Shown: piece after piece, positions 16,676 through 24,735 of the stretch | Numbering within the stretch: the first letter of the stretch is position 1 | Layout of the letters: each line of letters begins with the position of its first letter | The notes under the pieces: generated by a model | What the model was told of the DNA's origin: nothing | What the model saw: the letters and a program-made list of their open reading frames with translations, nothing else | Database searches by the model: none | Program-made: the position numbers and the translations under genes | From: Hungatella effluvii | Lineage (GTDB): Bacteria > Bacillota > Clostridia > Lachnospirales > Lachnospiraceae | Assembly (NCBI RefSeq): GCF_003201875.1 | Contig: NZ_QJKD01000001.1 | Location: 310,001-374,000 of the forward strand | DNA length: 64,000 bases | Reading direction: 5' to 3'

Positions 16676-17743
16676 TTATATATGAATAGTTTTACCGGTT
16701 TCGCAGGCCAGTAAAATCTTATCCAGCAGATCCTGAATATAGAGCGCCCGGTCAAAATTGCGGTCTGGCCGTTCCCCTGTCTGAATGCAATGGATGAAAT
16801 CATTGATTTCGGCAAAAAACCATGGATCTGTCACCAGATCTGCGTCGACGGAGATGACCTCCGGCTTGCCTGTATATCCCCCGTCCTTTTCCTTAAACCA
16901 GACTTCCACTTCCGCAGGCCGGTCGTCCCGGAAAAGCATCATGCCGCCTTCTCCATATATCTCAATGGTATGTCTCGCCACTCCCAGCCGGCTCGCTACA
17001 AAGGAAGCCAGTGTTCCGCCCTCAAACCGGAGGTTAAATGCGGCGGAATCGTCGTTGCTTACCTGGCCCTGTCCCGGGTCAAATATCTCATCCCGCTCCG
17101 GAATGGAGCAGGAGACGAAGCCATTCACCTCGGAAACCGCTCCCTGAGAACCGTCAAACAGCCAGTCGCACAGATCCAGCATGTGGCAGCCAAAATCAGC
17201 CAGCGCCCCCGTGCCGGAAAGCTGCTTCTGCATACGCCATTCCAGCTTCACTCCGGGATTGGCAATCCTGCATCCGCCCAGTGTCTCCCGGTATGTAAAA
17301 ATCTTTCCCATCTTACCGGACTGCAGAACCTGGCGCATATAACGGACCGCCGGTATTCCGCGATAGCTGAATCCGATCATGGCAACCGTGGAACAGCATC
17401 TAGCAATGCTTACCGCCCGGACAGAGCTTTCGGAATCAATGCTTAAAGGTTTTTCGCACAGCAGATGCTTTCCTTTTTCCATAGCCCGTACAGCCAGCTC
17501 TCCGTGAGCATAATTGGGAGTACAGATGCTTACGGCATCTACCTTCTCAAGCAGCTCATCGTAGTCAGAACAGATTTCCACCTCCAGATTTTTTTCCTTT
17601 GCCCACTGGGCGGCACGTCCAGGGACAATGTCGTAGACAGCGGTGAGGACACAGCCTGGATTCTGTAAGTAGCCCTTCGCATGATTGCCTGCAATCCCCA
17701 CCGTATAGCCCGTTCCAACAATACCTACTCTAATTTTCTCCAT
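16676..17743 (-). CDS. Gfo/Idh/MocA family oxidoreductase
   Basis: The 355-residue protein begins RVGIVGTGYTVGIAGNHAKGY, a Rossmann nucleotide-binding loop, and carries CEKPLSID, the catalytic-lysine motif. It probably moves hydride between NAD(P) and a sugar or inositol-like substrate. ATG 17743 has ACAGGAGTG upstream and overlaps the end of the Pgi-like gene by 14 bp, so translation is coupled. The GNTIGIAGNH-type loop is shared with 28444-29544, its paralog in the second cluster. It is clearly different from the shorter oxidoreductase at the end of the same operon, so each cluster has two oxidoreductase types. Confidence 0.86.
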   Translation of the reverse strand: MEKIRVGIVGTGYTVGIAGNHAKGYLQNPGCVLTAVYDIVPGRAAQWAKEKNLEVEICSDYDELLEKVDAVSICTPNYAHGELAVRAMEKGKHLLCEKPLSIDSESSVRAVSIARCCSTVAMIGFSYRGIPAVRYMRQVLQSGKMGKIFTYRETLGGCRIANPGVKLEWRMQKQLSGTGALADFGCHMLDLCDWLFDGSQGAVSEVNGFVSCSIPERDEIFDPGQGQVSNDDSAAFNLRFEGGTLASFVASRLGVARHTIEIYGEGGMMLFRDDRPAEVEVWFKEKDGGYTGKPEVISVDADLVTDPWFFAEINDFIHCIQTGERPDRNFDRALYIQDLLDKILLACETGKTIHI

Positions 17744-19016
17744 TGCTTTCACTCCTGTATTTATATTTTCCAAGGGCTTCAAACATATAGCCCTTGTAGT
17801 TCTCCACACCTGGCTGGTCAAAAGGATTGACTCCCAGCAGCTTTCCTGAAAGGTAGCATGCAAATTCAAAGAAATAAAATAATTGGCCAAAGCTGTATTC
17901 ATTCAATTCGTCAATTCTGATTCTGATACAGGGCAGACGCTCACTGTGCGCCTTTACGGTCGCCTCAAAGGCCGCCCGGCTGATGTCCGCCAGACTGGAA
18001 CCATTCAAGTAATCAAAACCGTCCTCCACTTCGTCCGCTTCCACGGACACCGCATCTCCCTGCTCCTCAATGTCCAGAAATGTCTCAAACAGAATCGGCG
18101 TTCCCTCCTGCACAAACTGCCCGATGGAGTGTAAGTCCTCCGAGTATTTCACTGCCGTAGGATAAAGGCCTTTTCCCTGCTTCCCTTCGCTTTCCGCAAA
18201 CAGCTGCGTCCACCAGCCGTAAAAGTACTGAAGCCTCGGTTCAAAGGAAGCCAGCATCTCCACACGGAAGCCCTCCTGATACAAGAGGCTGCGGATGGCC
18301 GCGTACTGAAATGCCGTATTTTCCTCTCCCTTTGTGTTCCGCAGTTCCCGTTCCATGTCTCCGGCTCCGGCAGCCATGGCGCGGATATCCATTCCGGCCA
18401 CTGCCGCCGGGAACAGACCTACATTGCAAAGGCCCGAATACCGTCCCCCGATGTTCTCGGGAAAATCCAGAAAGGTATAACCGTAAATTCTACAAAGCTC
18501 ATGCAGGCGGCTTCCCCTCGTTCCAGTAGCAAAAACCCGTCTTTCGTATCCGGTTCCGTTTCTCTCTTTCAGATACTGGCGAAGAATCCGAAAACCGATT
18601 CCCGGTTCCAGCGTTTCGAAATTTTTCGCTATGACATTCACATAGACAGATTTGCCTTCCAGCTGCTTTAGAAGCTGTTTCATATACTGGGACGATACGT
18701 TGTTGCCTGCATATAAAATCTTCATAGGGCCGCCGCAGGAAAGTGCCTCGACCACGGCTCTCGCCGCCTGATTGGAACCGCCGATTCCAATCACCACCAG
18801 GATTTCACCATCTTCTCTGACTCTTCCTGCACAGGTCTCTATTTCCCGAAGTTTCTCCTCTCCGGCCCATTCGTCCACATGAAGCCAGCCCAGATTACCT
18901 GAATATCTCTCTTCCCCAGCCTGTGCCCTCGTCAAAATATCTGCTTCCTGTTTCATATACTGTTTCAGCCTGCAGAGCGTAAATCGTCTCTCCGCGTCAT
19001 AGAATTCTAACCGCAT
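17730..19016 (-). CDS. Glucose-6-phosphate isomerase family protein
   Basis: This 428-residue product has Pgi hallmarks: VVIGIGGSNQAARAV (SIS phosphate-binding part), FLDFPENIGGRYS, GLFPAAVAGMD, the glutamate-containing SEDLHSIGQFVQEG, and the C-terminal NPFDQPGVENYKGYMFE. Pgi interconverts glucose-6-phosphate and fructose-6-phosphate. ATG 19016 is chosen with AAAGGTGA upstream; a GTG at 19028 overlaps that site. It is the first gene of cluster 1, directly behind the ROK-type promoter. A paralog (26273-27535) sits in cluster 2. Dedicated copies in two sugar clusters suggest a modified hexose phosphate or high flux (inference). Confidence 0.88.
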   Translation of the reverse strand: MRLEFYDAERRFTLCRLKQYMKQEADILTRAQAGEERYSGNLGWLHVDEWAGEEKLREIETCAGRVREDGEILVVIGIGGSNQAARAVVEALSCGGPMKILYAGNNVSSQYMKQLLKQLEGKSVYVNVIAKNFETLEPGIGFRILRQYLKERNGTGYERRVFATGTRGSRLHELCRIYGYTFLDFPENIGGRYSGLCNVGLFPAAVAGMDIRAMAAGAGDMERELRNTKGEENTAFQYAAIRSLLYQEGFRVEMLASFEPRLQYFYGWWTQLFAESEGKQGKGLYPTAVKYSEDLHSIGQFVQEGTPILFETFLDIEEQGDAVSVEADEVEDGFDYLNGSSLADISRAAFEATVKAHSERLPCIRIRIDELNEYSFGQLFYFFEFACYLSGKLLGVNPFDQPGVENYKGYMFEALGKYKYRSESNGEN

Positions 19017-19087
19017 CGTATCAATCACCTTTCAAGTATTTTTTCACTTTTGTGTCGGTAATTACTTATTTGTTTCGTTAAGTGATA

Positions 19088-19137
19088 TTAGTTTTTTAAT
19101 TTAAATAAATATTAGCATCCTGTTTTGTGTTTGTCAA
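19088..19137 (-). promoter_or_regulatory. Promoter and ROK-type operator of cluster 1
   Basis: On the minus strand, TTGACA (19137-19132), a 17-base spacer and TAATAT (19114-19109) are followed at once by an AT-rich site ending AAATTAAAAAACTAATAT (to 19088). The promoters at 32.3 and 36.2 kb have the same layout and nearly the same site. The site covers the expected transcription start, as for a repressor. Confidence 0.82.
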
Positions 19138-19142
19138 TAGTG

Positions 19143-19162
19143 TTTTGTATTATTAATACATT
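19143..19162. promoter_or_regulatory. 20-bp repeat with dyad, copy 1
   Basis: The sequence TTTTGTATTATTAATACATT occurs here and again, without change, at 19219-19238. Each copy contains the dyad TGTATT-ATT-AATACA. They lie upstream of the cluster 1 promoter, 76 bp apart. They could be a second control point, for an activator or remote repressor. Confidence 0.55.
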
Positions 19163-19545
19163 TTTAAATCGCATTTTCTTTATTTTATCAGCATTATTAT
19201 ATATCTTTCCCAGCACTCTTTTGTATTATTAATACATTATTTATATAAAAGTTCACCAACTGTCTTCTTTAATCGTCAATAAAACCAGCCATTTATGCCC
19301 TATCAGACAGCCTCCAACCCATTTTTTCATGAAAGACTAAGTTTGTTTCTCTTCTGCTGCAGGATCGCTCAAACGTATAAGTGCCTGTGAGGTAAAACAC
19401 GCCCAGCCGTATGGCCGCTTTGATCTGTTTTACGTAGTGGGAACCGCTGGCCTCCCTGCTCCCTCGCCTTTCTGCAAAGAACGCATGACTTCCCATGATA
19501 ACTGTGGTAAACTATTGGCATATCAGCGGAAATGAGGGGGAAGCC
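19163..19545. other. Divergent intergenic region between cluster 1 and tetR
   Basis: This stretch holds the second 20-bp repeat (19219-19238) and AT-rich sequence up to about 19260. Beyond that, about 240 bp of mixed composition shows no gene I can support. A 67-codon frame on the minus strand (19293-19496) has no ribosome binding site and no recognised similarity. The tetR promoter must lie near the end but was not identified. Confidence 0.4.
19219..19238. promoter_or_regulatory. 20-bp repeat with dyad, copy 2
   Basis: Exact copy of the 20-mer at 19143-19162, with the same TGTATT-ATT-AATACA dyad. Identity over all 20 bases at a 76-bp offset makes chance unlikely even in AT-rich DNA. Confidence 0.55.
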
Positions 19546-20154
19546 ATGTCAAAGAAAGCATATACGGAACAGGAACGGGAACAGGTCGGGCGCGATTTGC
19601 TGTCTGTGGGATTGGAAATGCTGTCCCAGCGGGGACTGAAAAATACCAGACTGCAGGACATACTCCAGGCAGTCGGTATCTCGAAACCGTTCTTTTATGG
19701 AAACTACTATACTTCATTGGCGGAACTGGTGATCCATATTATCGACTATGAAATGGCACTTTTACTTCAGACGGCGAAAGACAACGCCGCGCGGCAGGAT
19801 ATATCATTGGAAGAAAAAATCAATCGCTTTATTCAAACGGCTGTTCACAGCCGCCAGCACCATTTCTTCGTGATGACGCAAGAAGAGGAGCTGTGGGTAC
19901 ACAAGCACTTAAACCCGGAAGACTTTGATATTTACCAGCAGGGACAAGTGCAGTTTTATGAGCAGCTCCTTTCCCTCTGGCATATTCCAGAAGAAAAATG
20001 TACGCCGAAAGAGCTTGGCAACCTACTGCTTACCGTGGTTTTGATTTATAATTCGGCGGCCAGATCGCTCCCGTTCTTCTTCCCTGAGGAATTGGAACGG
20101 ACAGCCCAGGCCCAGGCAGCAGCCCTTTCCAGGTATCTATCCTCTCTTGTGTAA
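19546..20154 (+). CDS. TetR-family transcriptional regulator
   Basis: The 202-residue protein has an N-terminal TetR helix-turn-helix (about 10-55): LLSVGLEMLSQRGLKNTRLQ, then DILQAVGISKPFFYGNYYTS. The ligand-binding C-terminal domain is poorly conserved, as usual. ATG 19546 is chosen because GAGGGGG lies five bases upstream; the earlier ATG at 19495 has none. It is followed by a long perfect hairpin terminator, so it is transcribed apart from the three unknown genes downstream, which may still be its targets. It lies on the plus strand between two minus-strand sugar clusters. Confidence 0.88.
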   Translation: MSKKAYTEQEREQVGRDLLSVGLEMLSQRGLKNTRLQDILQAVGISKPFFYGNYYTSLAELVIHIIDYEMALLLQTAKDNAARQDISLEEKINRFIQTAVHSRQHHFFVMTQEEELWVHKHLNPEDFDIYQQGQVQFYEQLLSLWHIPEEKCTPKELGNLLLTVVLIYNSAARSLPFFFPEELERTAQAQAAALSRYLSSLV

Positions 20155-20155
20155 A

Positions 20156-20224
20156 GCAAGTCAATAAATAGAAAAACAGCGCATCGTTTCATACGGTGCG
20201 CTGTTTTTCTATTTATTGACTTGC
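20156..20224. terminator. Long perfect hairpin terminator after tetR
   Basis: An inverted repeat of more than 30 bp (GCAAGTCAATAAATAG at one end, its complement at the other, loop TTTCATA) includes AAAAACAGCGC on one side and GCGCTGTTTTT on the other, so it can stop transcription from either side. Confidence 0.85.
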
Positions 20225-20302
20225 CATTTTCCAGATATTCAGGTATAATTTCATTTAAATACTATTTAAATCAAAAAGTAATTAAGTGAAAGGGACATAA
20301 TT

Positions 20303-20788
20303 ATGGGATTGTTTGGAAAATTATTCAAAGGGCCTGAAGTAGATATGGAAAAAAGCGATGCTAACCGCAAAAGGATGCGCTCCCTGTTCAACCAGTTAGT
20401 GGAACACGGAGAAGACTATAACATTCTTTTCGGCTATACAGAGGATGTGGGACGTTTTAATTACGGACTGGTTCACGGCAGCAAAACGAAAATCGGCAAT
20501 CTTATTGTGGGCTGGAACGAAACCAGCCAAACCATTGTTGTTGTGCCTACCGTTCCTGATCTATCCGAAGGCGGCGAACCGGTGATCTACCGCCGGAGCG
20601 AAATTCTCAAAGCCTATCAGAACAAGTACCCTACCGATGCATTTATCATTTATCCGGATCGGAAGGGATACATCGGCATCAATGTCTGCGACTGGCTGGA
20701 GGACGAAAAACTGTACGTCTATGTTTCTCAAGAAGCAGAGGTAAAGGCATTCACCGACTTTTTCCTGAATCATTTCAAAACAAAATAA
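20303..20788 (+). CDS. Hypothetical protein, 161 residues
   Basis: No family is recognised. The protein starts MGLFGKLFKGPEVDMEKSD, has no signal peptide or membrane span, and alternates predicted beta strands (TKIGNLIVGWN, QTIVVVPTVPD, DAFIIYPDRK, KLYVYVSQEAEVKAF) with short helices, suggesting a small soluble alpha/beta domain. AAAGGGACA precedes the ATG. It is the first of three plus-strand genes (20303, 20869, 21268) that appear to form an operon. The third also starts MGLFG, which may indicate a shared N-terminal interaction motif. Confidence 0.75.
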   Translation: MGLFGKLFKGPEVDMEKSDANRKRMRSLFNQLVEHGEDYNILFGYTEDVGRFNYGLVHGSKTKIGNLIVGWNETSQTIVVVPTVPDLSEGGEPVIYRRSEILKAYQNKYPTDAFIIYPDRKGYIGINVCDWLEDEKLYVYVSQEAEVKAFTDFFLNHFKTK

Positions 20789-20793
20789 AGAGG

Positions 20794-20856
20794 CACTCAG
20801 ATGCCATGTCTTTTTTAATACGGCTCAAACCGGTGGTATTAAAAGGCAGCTGAGTG
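20794..20856 (+). other. Nested hairpin before the 88-residue membrane protein gene
   Basis: CACTCAG (20794-20800) pairs with CTGAGTG (20850-20856), GCC with GGC inside it, and TTTTAATAC with GTATTAAAA at the top. The 3' arm touches the GAGGAGA ribosome binding site of the gene at 20869, so it could control translation or mark partial termination. Confidence 0.55.
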
Positions 20857-20868
20857 AGGAGATACAGA

Positions 20869-21135
20869 ATGAGCGATTTATATACAAAGCTGATGGAGCG
20901 GGTCATGCCATTCCTCCAGGCCAACTGGCTGCTCTTTCTAATCGTGGTCGGGGCGCTGTTCCTGCTGGGGGCGATTTTTCGCTGGAAATGGGTCTGTAAT
21001 CCCCAGGGCGGCAATACACAGGGCTTTCCGGCCTTTGTCTACCGCAATTTTGGAGAAAAGGGTTATCGTGTCATCACCGGCATTTCCGGAGCCGCTATTA
21101 TCCTGTGCAGCGCAGTACTGTGGTTGTTGATGTAA
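20869..21135 (+). CDS. Small membrane protein, 88 residues
   Basis: No family is recognised. Two hydrophobic spans are visible: NWLLFLIVVGALFLLGAIF (about 20-38) and TGISGAAIILCSAVLWLLM at the C-terminus, linked by a hydrophilic stretch with WKWVCNPQGGNTQGFPAF. ATG 20869 follows GAGGAGA; the upstream ATG at 20854 has no site. It sits between the two MGLFG-starting genes and may anchor or insert with them (inference). Confidence 0.7.
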   Translation: MSDLYTKLMERVMPFLQANWLLFLIVVGALFLLGAIFRWKWVCNPQGGNTQGFPAFVYRNFGEKGYRVITGISGAAIILCSAVLWLLM

Positions 21136-21267
21136 ATGATAACAATGATCCGGACGCATTTCTGCAGAGGAAATCAAAGAGTTTAAGACATAAAAAAAAG
21201 AGGCTGTGACGAAGGTGACGCGGGTTCAGCGCCCCTAAAATATAAAAAGAAAAAGGAGTTTTAAAGT

Positions 21268-22014
21268 ATGGGACTATTTGGATTTGACCCCTTAAAAGAG
21301 GCTGGTGGCTGGGAATCCGCTATGACCGAGGAAGAGATTGCCGAGATGGAGAAAAAAGGCTATGATATGTCCTCGGTCCGCAGCAAACAAGAGAAGATTG
21401 CCGCACAGGAGGAAACTGATGAGGCCGCTTTTATGGAACAACGCAAAGCAACTGCTGTCGCTACCGATGTGAATCAATTGATTTCCTATCGAGCCACGCC
21501 TCGGAGCACCGAAAGTGAGTTTTTCAAGGATGTGGCTGGAAAAGCCCCTCTCTTTGGCAAGGAGAAATGGCGCGAGAAGTTTGCCAACGCTCCCATGATC
21601 TATGGCGCGGTGGTACAAGCAAATACCGCCCTTTGGCTCCCCGGCACAGAAGCCTTTCTACCCGCTGTTTTTGTGTTTGCCCTGGACAGCGCCCATATTT
21701 ATGACGTGGAATGGCTGACGGCCACGGCTGAAAAAATCAGCAGCATGAAAGAAAGCTCCCACGTTCCAGCCGACTGCCAGGAGTTTATCGGCATCCTGCG
21801 GGACTCCCAAAGTGAGTTCTGTTTCCCTCTGGGCGCTTCCCTGAGCAGCGGTGCGGATGCGTGGTGCGTGACCTACAAGTTTGAAAAACAGACGCTCCTG
21901 CCCGGAAACCGTCTGCCGGAGGATGGCATCGTGCCATTTCTTCTGGAAGTGAAGCCAAAAAAGCAAATCCCAGTCCAGCTTGCCGCCATACCGGGAAAGT
22001 ATTATAAAGTGTGA
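21268..22014 (+). CDS. Hypothetical protein, 248 residues
   Basis: No family is recognised. The N-terminus MGLFGFDPLKEAGGWE is followed by a charged helical part (TEEEIAEMEKKGYDMSS, then SKQEKIAAQEETDEAAF) with coiled-coil character. The C-terminal half is more globular (APMIYGAVVQANTALWLPG, FLPAVFVFALDSAHIYDVEW). No signal peptide is seen. AAAAAGGAG precedes the ATG. A strong hairpin terminator follows at 22107. It is the last gene of the plus-strand island. Confidence 0.75.
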   Translation: MGLFGFDPLKEAGGWESAMTEEEIAEMEKKGYDMSSVRSKQEKIAAQEETDEAAFMEQRKATAVATDVNQLISYRATPRSTESEFFKDVAGKAPLFGKEKWREKFANAPMIYGAVVQANTALWLPGTEAFLPAVFVFALDSAHIYDVEWLTATAEKISSMKESSHVPADCQEFIGILRDSQSEFCFPLGASLSSGADAWCVTYKFEKQTLLPGNRLPEDGIVPFLLEVKPKKQIPVQLAAIPGKYYKV

Positions 22015-22106
22015 ACCATTGAGAAAATAATGAATGGCCGGCTCCGCGAAGAAGGCCATGAACTTTAGCGGGACTGACATAACGTAATTATGCGTCTTAA
22101 AAGCCA

Positions 22107-22145
22107 GACGGTGGTTTTGAAACTAACTATTTCAAGGCCACCGCC
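22107..22145. terminator. Bidirectional terminator
   Basis: A 15-16-bp stem joins GACGGTGGTTTTGAAA and TTTCAAGGCCACCGCC around CTAACTA, followed by TTTTTG on the plus strand. On the minus strand it is followed by CTGGCTTTT, so it can also end the cluster 2 operon. Confidence 0.85.
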
Positions 22146-22208
22146 TTTTTGTTTGCTTTGATTTCTCCCTGCATTATATTTTTTCGATACCTGTCTTTCC
22201 GCCGCCTA

Positions 22209-23243
22209 TTATTCCGTCGCCTGTCTTTCCGTTATAATCTCCCTGTTCTCCCGGGAAGAACGGTAAATATCCAGAACAAGCCCCAGTGTACGTTTCGCAT
22301 CCTCCGGATCTGTTGGTACTGGTCTTCCTTCCCTTAAACAGCGGTAAAAATCCCGAATCTGAATCTCATGATAATTTCCCCAGTACGCCTCGCCCTTTAC
22401 ATCCGGTCCAACAGATGGATATATGGTTCTCGGCTCCTGACCCTTTAGCTGAATCAGTACTTCATTCTGCGTTAAGAGCGCGATTCCATTTTCCCCGCTG
22501 ATTTCCACCCGGATCGGGCTGTTGCTTGTATAATAATTACACGCAAAAAAGGAATAGACCGATCCGTTTTCAAACGTAATGGCTGCGTCTGCCACATCCT
22601 CCACTTCAATATTGGTCAGGATTCTGCGGTCAATATGTCCTTTCACCTTTACCGGTTCACAGCCCATCAGATAGCGGACCAGATCCAGGCTGTGAATGGC
22701 CTGGTCAATGACCACACCTCCGCCTTCCTTTTCCCAGCTTCCTTTCCAGTCACACTCATAATACGAAGGGGGACGCCACCAGTTTAATGTAGAAAATGCT
22801 CCGGTAATTCGGCCGAATTTACCCTGCTCAATCAGCTTTTTAACTTCCTGAATTCCCTCGATATAGCGGTTCTGGAAGATAACGCCCAGCTGCCTTCCGT
22901 TTCTGTCTGCCGCCCTGATCATGGCGTCGGCATCTTCCGTCGTAAGGGCTACCGGCTTCTCTGTCAGAACGTGAAATCCTGCATCGAGACATGCGACCGC
23001 ATGCTCCTTATGTAAAAAATGCGGTGTCAGAACGTGAACCACGGACAGGGGCTGCTTCAGTAAATCTTCCAGCTTATCCGAATAGCCACAGCCAGGAAAC
23101 GCAGCAGCCAGCTTCCTGGCCCTGCATACTTCCTTGTCCACCACGAAGGCAAGTTCTACCTCGTCCTTCATATTCTCAAACGCAGCCTGGTATACAGAAG
23201 AAATCCTTCCGCATCCAATAATGCCAGCTTTTATCTTTTCCAC
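22209..23243 (-). CDS. Gfo/Idh/MocA family oxidoreductase (paralog 2)
   Basis: This 344-residue oxidoreductase has IKAGIIGCGRISSVYQ at the nucleotide-binding loop and EKPVALT with the catalytic Lys. It starts with GTG at 23243, with GGAGGAG ten bases upstream. It is the counterpart of 9992-11026: the central 85 residues are identical, while the DNA differs at many third codon positions. That means an old duplication or separate gain, kept identical by selection. It is the last gene of cluster 2, directly behind the second ROK repressor and structured element C. The reaction is probably sugar hydroxyl oxidation; substrate unknown. Confidence 0.87.
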   Translation of the reverse strand: MEKIKAGIIGCGRISSVYQAAFENMKDEVELAFVVDKEVCRARKLAAAFPGCGYSDKLEDLLKQPLSVVHVLTPHFLHKEHAVACLDAGFHVLTEKPVALTTEDADAMIRAADRNGRQLGVIFQNRYIEGIQEVKKLIEQGKFGRITGAFSTLNWWRPPSYYECDWKGSWEKEGGGVVIDQAIHSLDLVRYLMGCEPVKVKGHIDRRILTNIEVEDVADAAITFENGSVYSFFACNYYTSNSPIRVEISGENGIALLTQNEVLIQLKGQEPRTIYPSVGPDVKGEAYWGNYHEIQIRDFYRCLREGRPVPTDPEDAKRTLGLVLDIYRSSRENREIITERQATE

Positions 23244-23264
23244 TTGCTTCTTACTCCTCCACGT

Positions 23265-23413
23265 AACTGTTCAGGACGGCTTATCTTCTTGACCGAAAAA
23301 GCCGTTCAAGAAGCTTCGGATGTCCATCCGATGTGAAAAACAGTGCAAAAACAGTCTTATAAGCGAGCTTAACGCCTGCTTTTGCACTGTTTTTCCCGCC
23401 GTCCTGAACTGTT
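23265..23413 (-). repeat. Structured intra-operon element C
   Basis: The outer stem pairs 23265-23280 with 23398-23413 (15 of 16 pairs), and its 3' arm overlaps the stop codon of the ROK gene. Inside are a CTTCTTGA/TCAAGAAG hairpin, a CGGAT-GTCC-ATCCG hairpin, and a long stem around AAAAACAGTGCAAAAACAG ending in TAAG-CGAG-CTTA (23360-23371). The order of parts matches elements A and B. Confidence 0.78.
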
Positions 23414-24629
23414 ACTCCTTAATAAAGAATTGTTTAATTGCCAGAGCCGCACCGCCTCTGGCCCCGGTGAGAGGATTGAAATCGATAAACTCAATCTCAA
23501 TCTCCTGATCGTTCAGGCCAAAGATATGCTTCTTAGTCTCCTCCAACAACTGTCTCCGGTTCCTTTTCACCTTCATAATATAGCCGTCCACAATCACTAA
23601 CGGCGGGCTGATGAGATTGATGATGTTGGCCAGTGTTACGCCCAGATACATAACCGCCTCCTCCATGACCTTCACCACATATGCGTCGTTGCACTCTTCC
23701 GCCATCAGCACGTCCTTCATGGTCAGTTCCCCGGTGTCCGGACAGAGTTCCGTCAGCATTGTGGCAACGCCATCATTGACTGCGGCTTTGCACTTCTTAA
23801 GAATGGCTCTTTCGCTGGCCATCTCCTCCAGGCAGCCGTTGTGGCCGCAAGTCTCACATTTGGGGCCGTTGATGTCCACTACCATGTGCCCCGCCTCTCC
23901 TGCGCTGGCATTTTCTCCGGTAATCATCCGGTTCTTCACAAACAGAGGACAGGCGATACCATAAGAAATCAGGTAGTATGCGAAGGAATCCGGCCTCAGA
24001 GTCTTTCCGAACATCTCCTCTCCTATGGCGCGCGCTCTCGCATTGTTCTCGATCAGGACCGGAATATCCAGTCTCCGCGACAAATCTCTCGCTATGTTTT
24101 TATTATTCCATTCTGTTTTAAAGCTTTCTCTTAAAATTCCCACCTTGGATTCCACAAACCCCGGAAGGCCCATGCCCACTCCGAGTATCTTCTCCGGGTC
24201 CACGCCGCTTTCGGAAATCAGCTTATCAATATTGCGGGCAAGCGTATCCATTTCCTCAACATATAATCCTTTCATGGGCGGATACTTCATGCTGATTTGT
24301 TCATTCCCCCGCAAATCCAGCATACAGATTGCGGTCTGGTATGGATTCATCTCCACTCCGACAGCATATCTGGCGTCCTGAATAAAATTGATTTTGATCG
24401 GTTTACGTCCCAGGGAACGCTCCTCCACGTCAGAATCCTCTGCCGCAAACTCATAGACCAGCCCCCTCTCGATCAGGGACGATACATTCGTCGTGATCGT
24501 CGGCGGAGTCAGCGACAGCATCTCTGCGATCTTGCTCCTCGATATAGGGCCGTACTTATAAATTATCTCCTTGATCAGAGCCTCATTCTGTTTCTTAACT
24601 CTGGGCAGATTCGTTCCGCGTGCAGTCAT
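23412..24629 (-). CDS. ROK-family transcriptional repressor (NagC/XylR type, copy 2)
   Basis: The 405-residue protein starts at ATG 24629 (TTGGAGGGA upstream; the longer reading to 24665 has no site). It has the same N-terminus, MTARGTNLPRVKKQNEALIK, as copy 1 and the same helix-turn-helix apart from a few residues. The ROK zinc motif CETCGHNGCLEE is intact. Because the recognition helices (SLTPPTITTNVSSLIERG) are almost identical, both repressors should read the same operators at 19.1, 32.3 and 36.2 kb. Differences cluster in the sensor domain (for example the region after ERAILKKCKAA), so the two could respond to different inducers (inference). Confidence 0.9.
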   Translation of the reverse strand: MTARGTNLPRVKKQNEALIKEIIYKYGPISRSKIAEMLSLTPPTITTNVSSLIERGLVYEFAAEDSDVEERSLGRKPIKINFIQDARYAVGVEMNPYQTAICMLDLRGNEQISMKYPPMKGLYVEEMDTLARNIDKLISESGVDPEKILGVGMGLPGFVESKVGILRESFKTEWNNKNIARDLSRRLDIPVLIENNARARAIGEEMFGKTLRPDSFAYYLISYGIACPLFVKNRMITGENASAGEAGHMVVDINGPKCETCGHNGCLEEMASERAILKKCKAAVNDGVATMLTELCPDTGELTMKDVLMAEECNDAYVVKVMEEAVMYLGVTLANIINLISPPLVIVDGYIMKVKRNRRQLLEETKKHIFGLNDQEIEIEFIDFNPLTGARGGAALAIKQFFIKE

Positions 24630-24735
24630 TTTATTCCCTCCAACTCCGTATTCTATCCCTTTCATTATAGTGAATTTCAGGACATATTACAAGCAGAGGA
24701 TACGCAAAAGCCTTACGTATCCTCTGTCCGGCGTA

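Noticed and set aside
19293..19496. 67-codon frame on the minus strand, MGSHAFFAERRGSREA onward
   Set aside because: No ribosome binding site, no recognised similarity, and composition of intergenic DNA; kept as part of the intergenic description.
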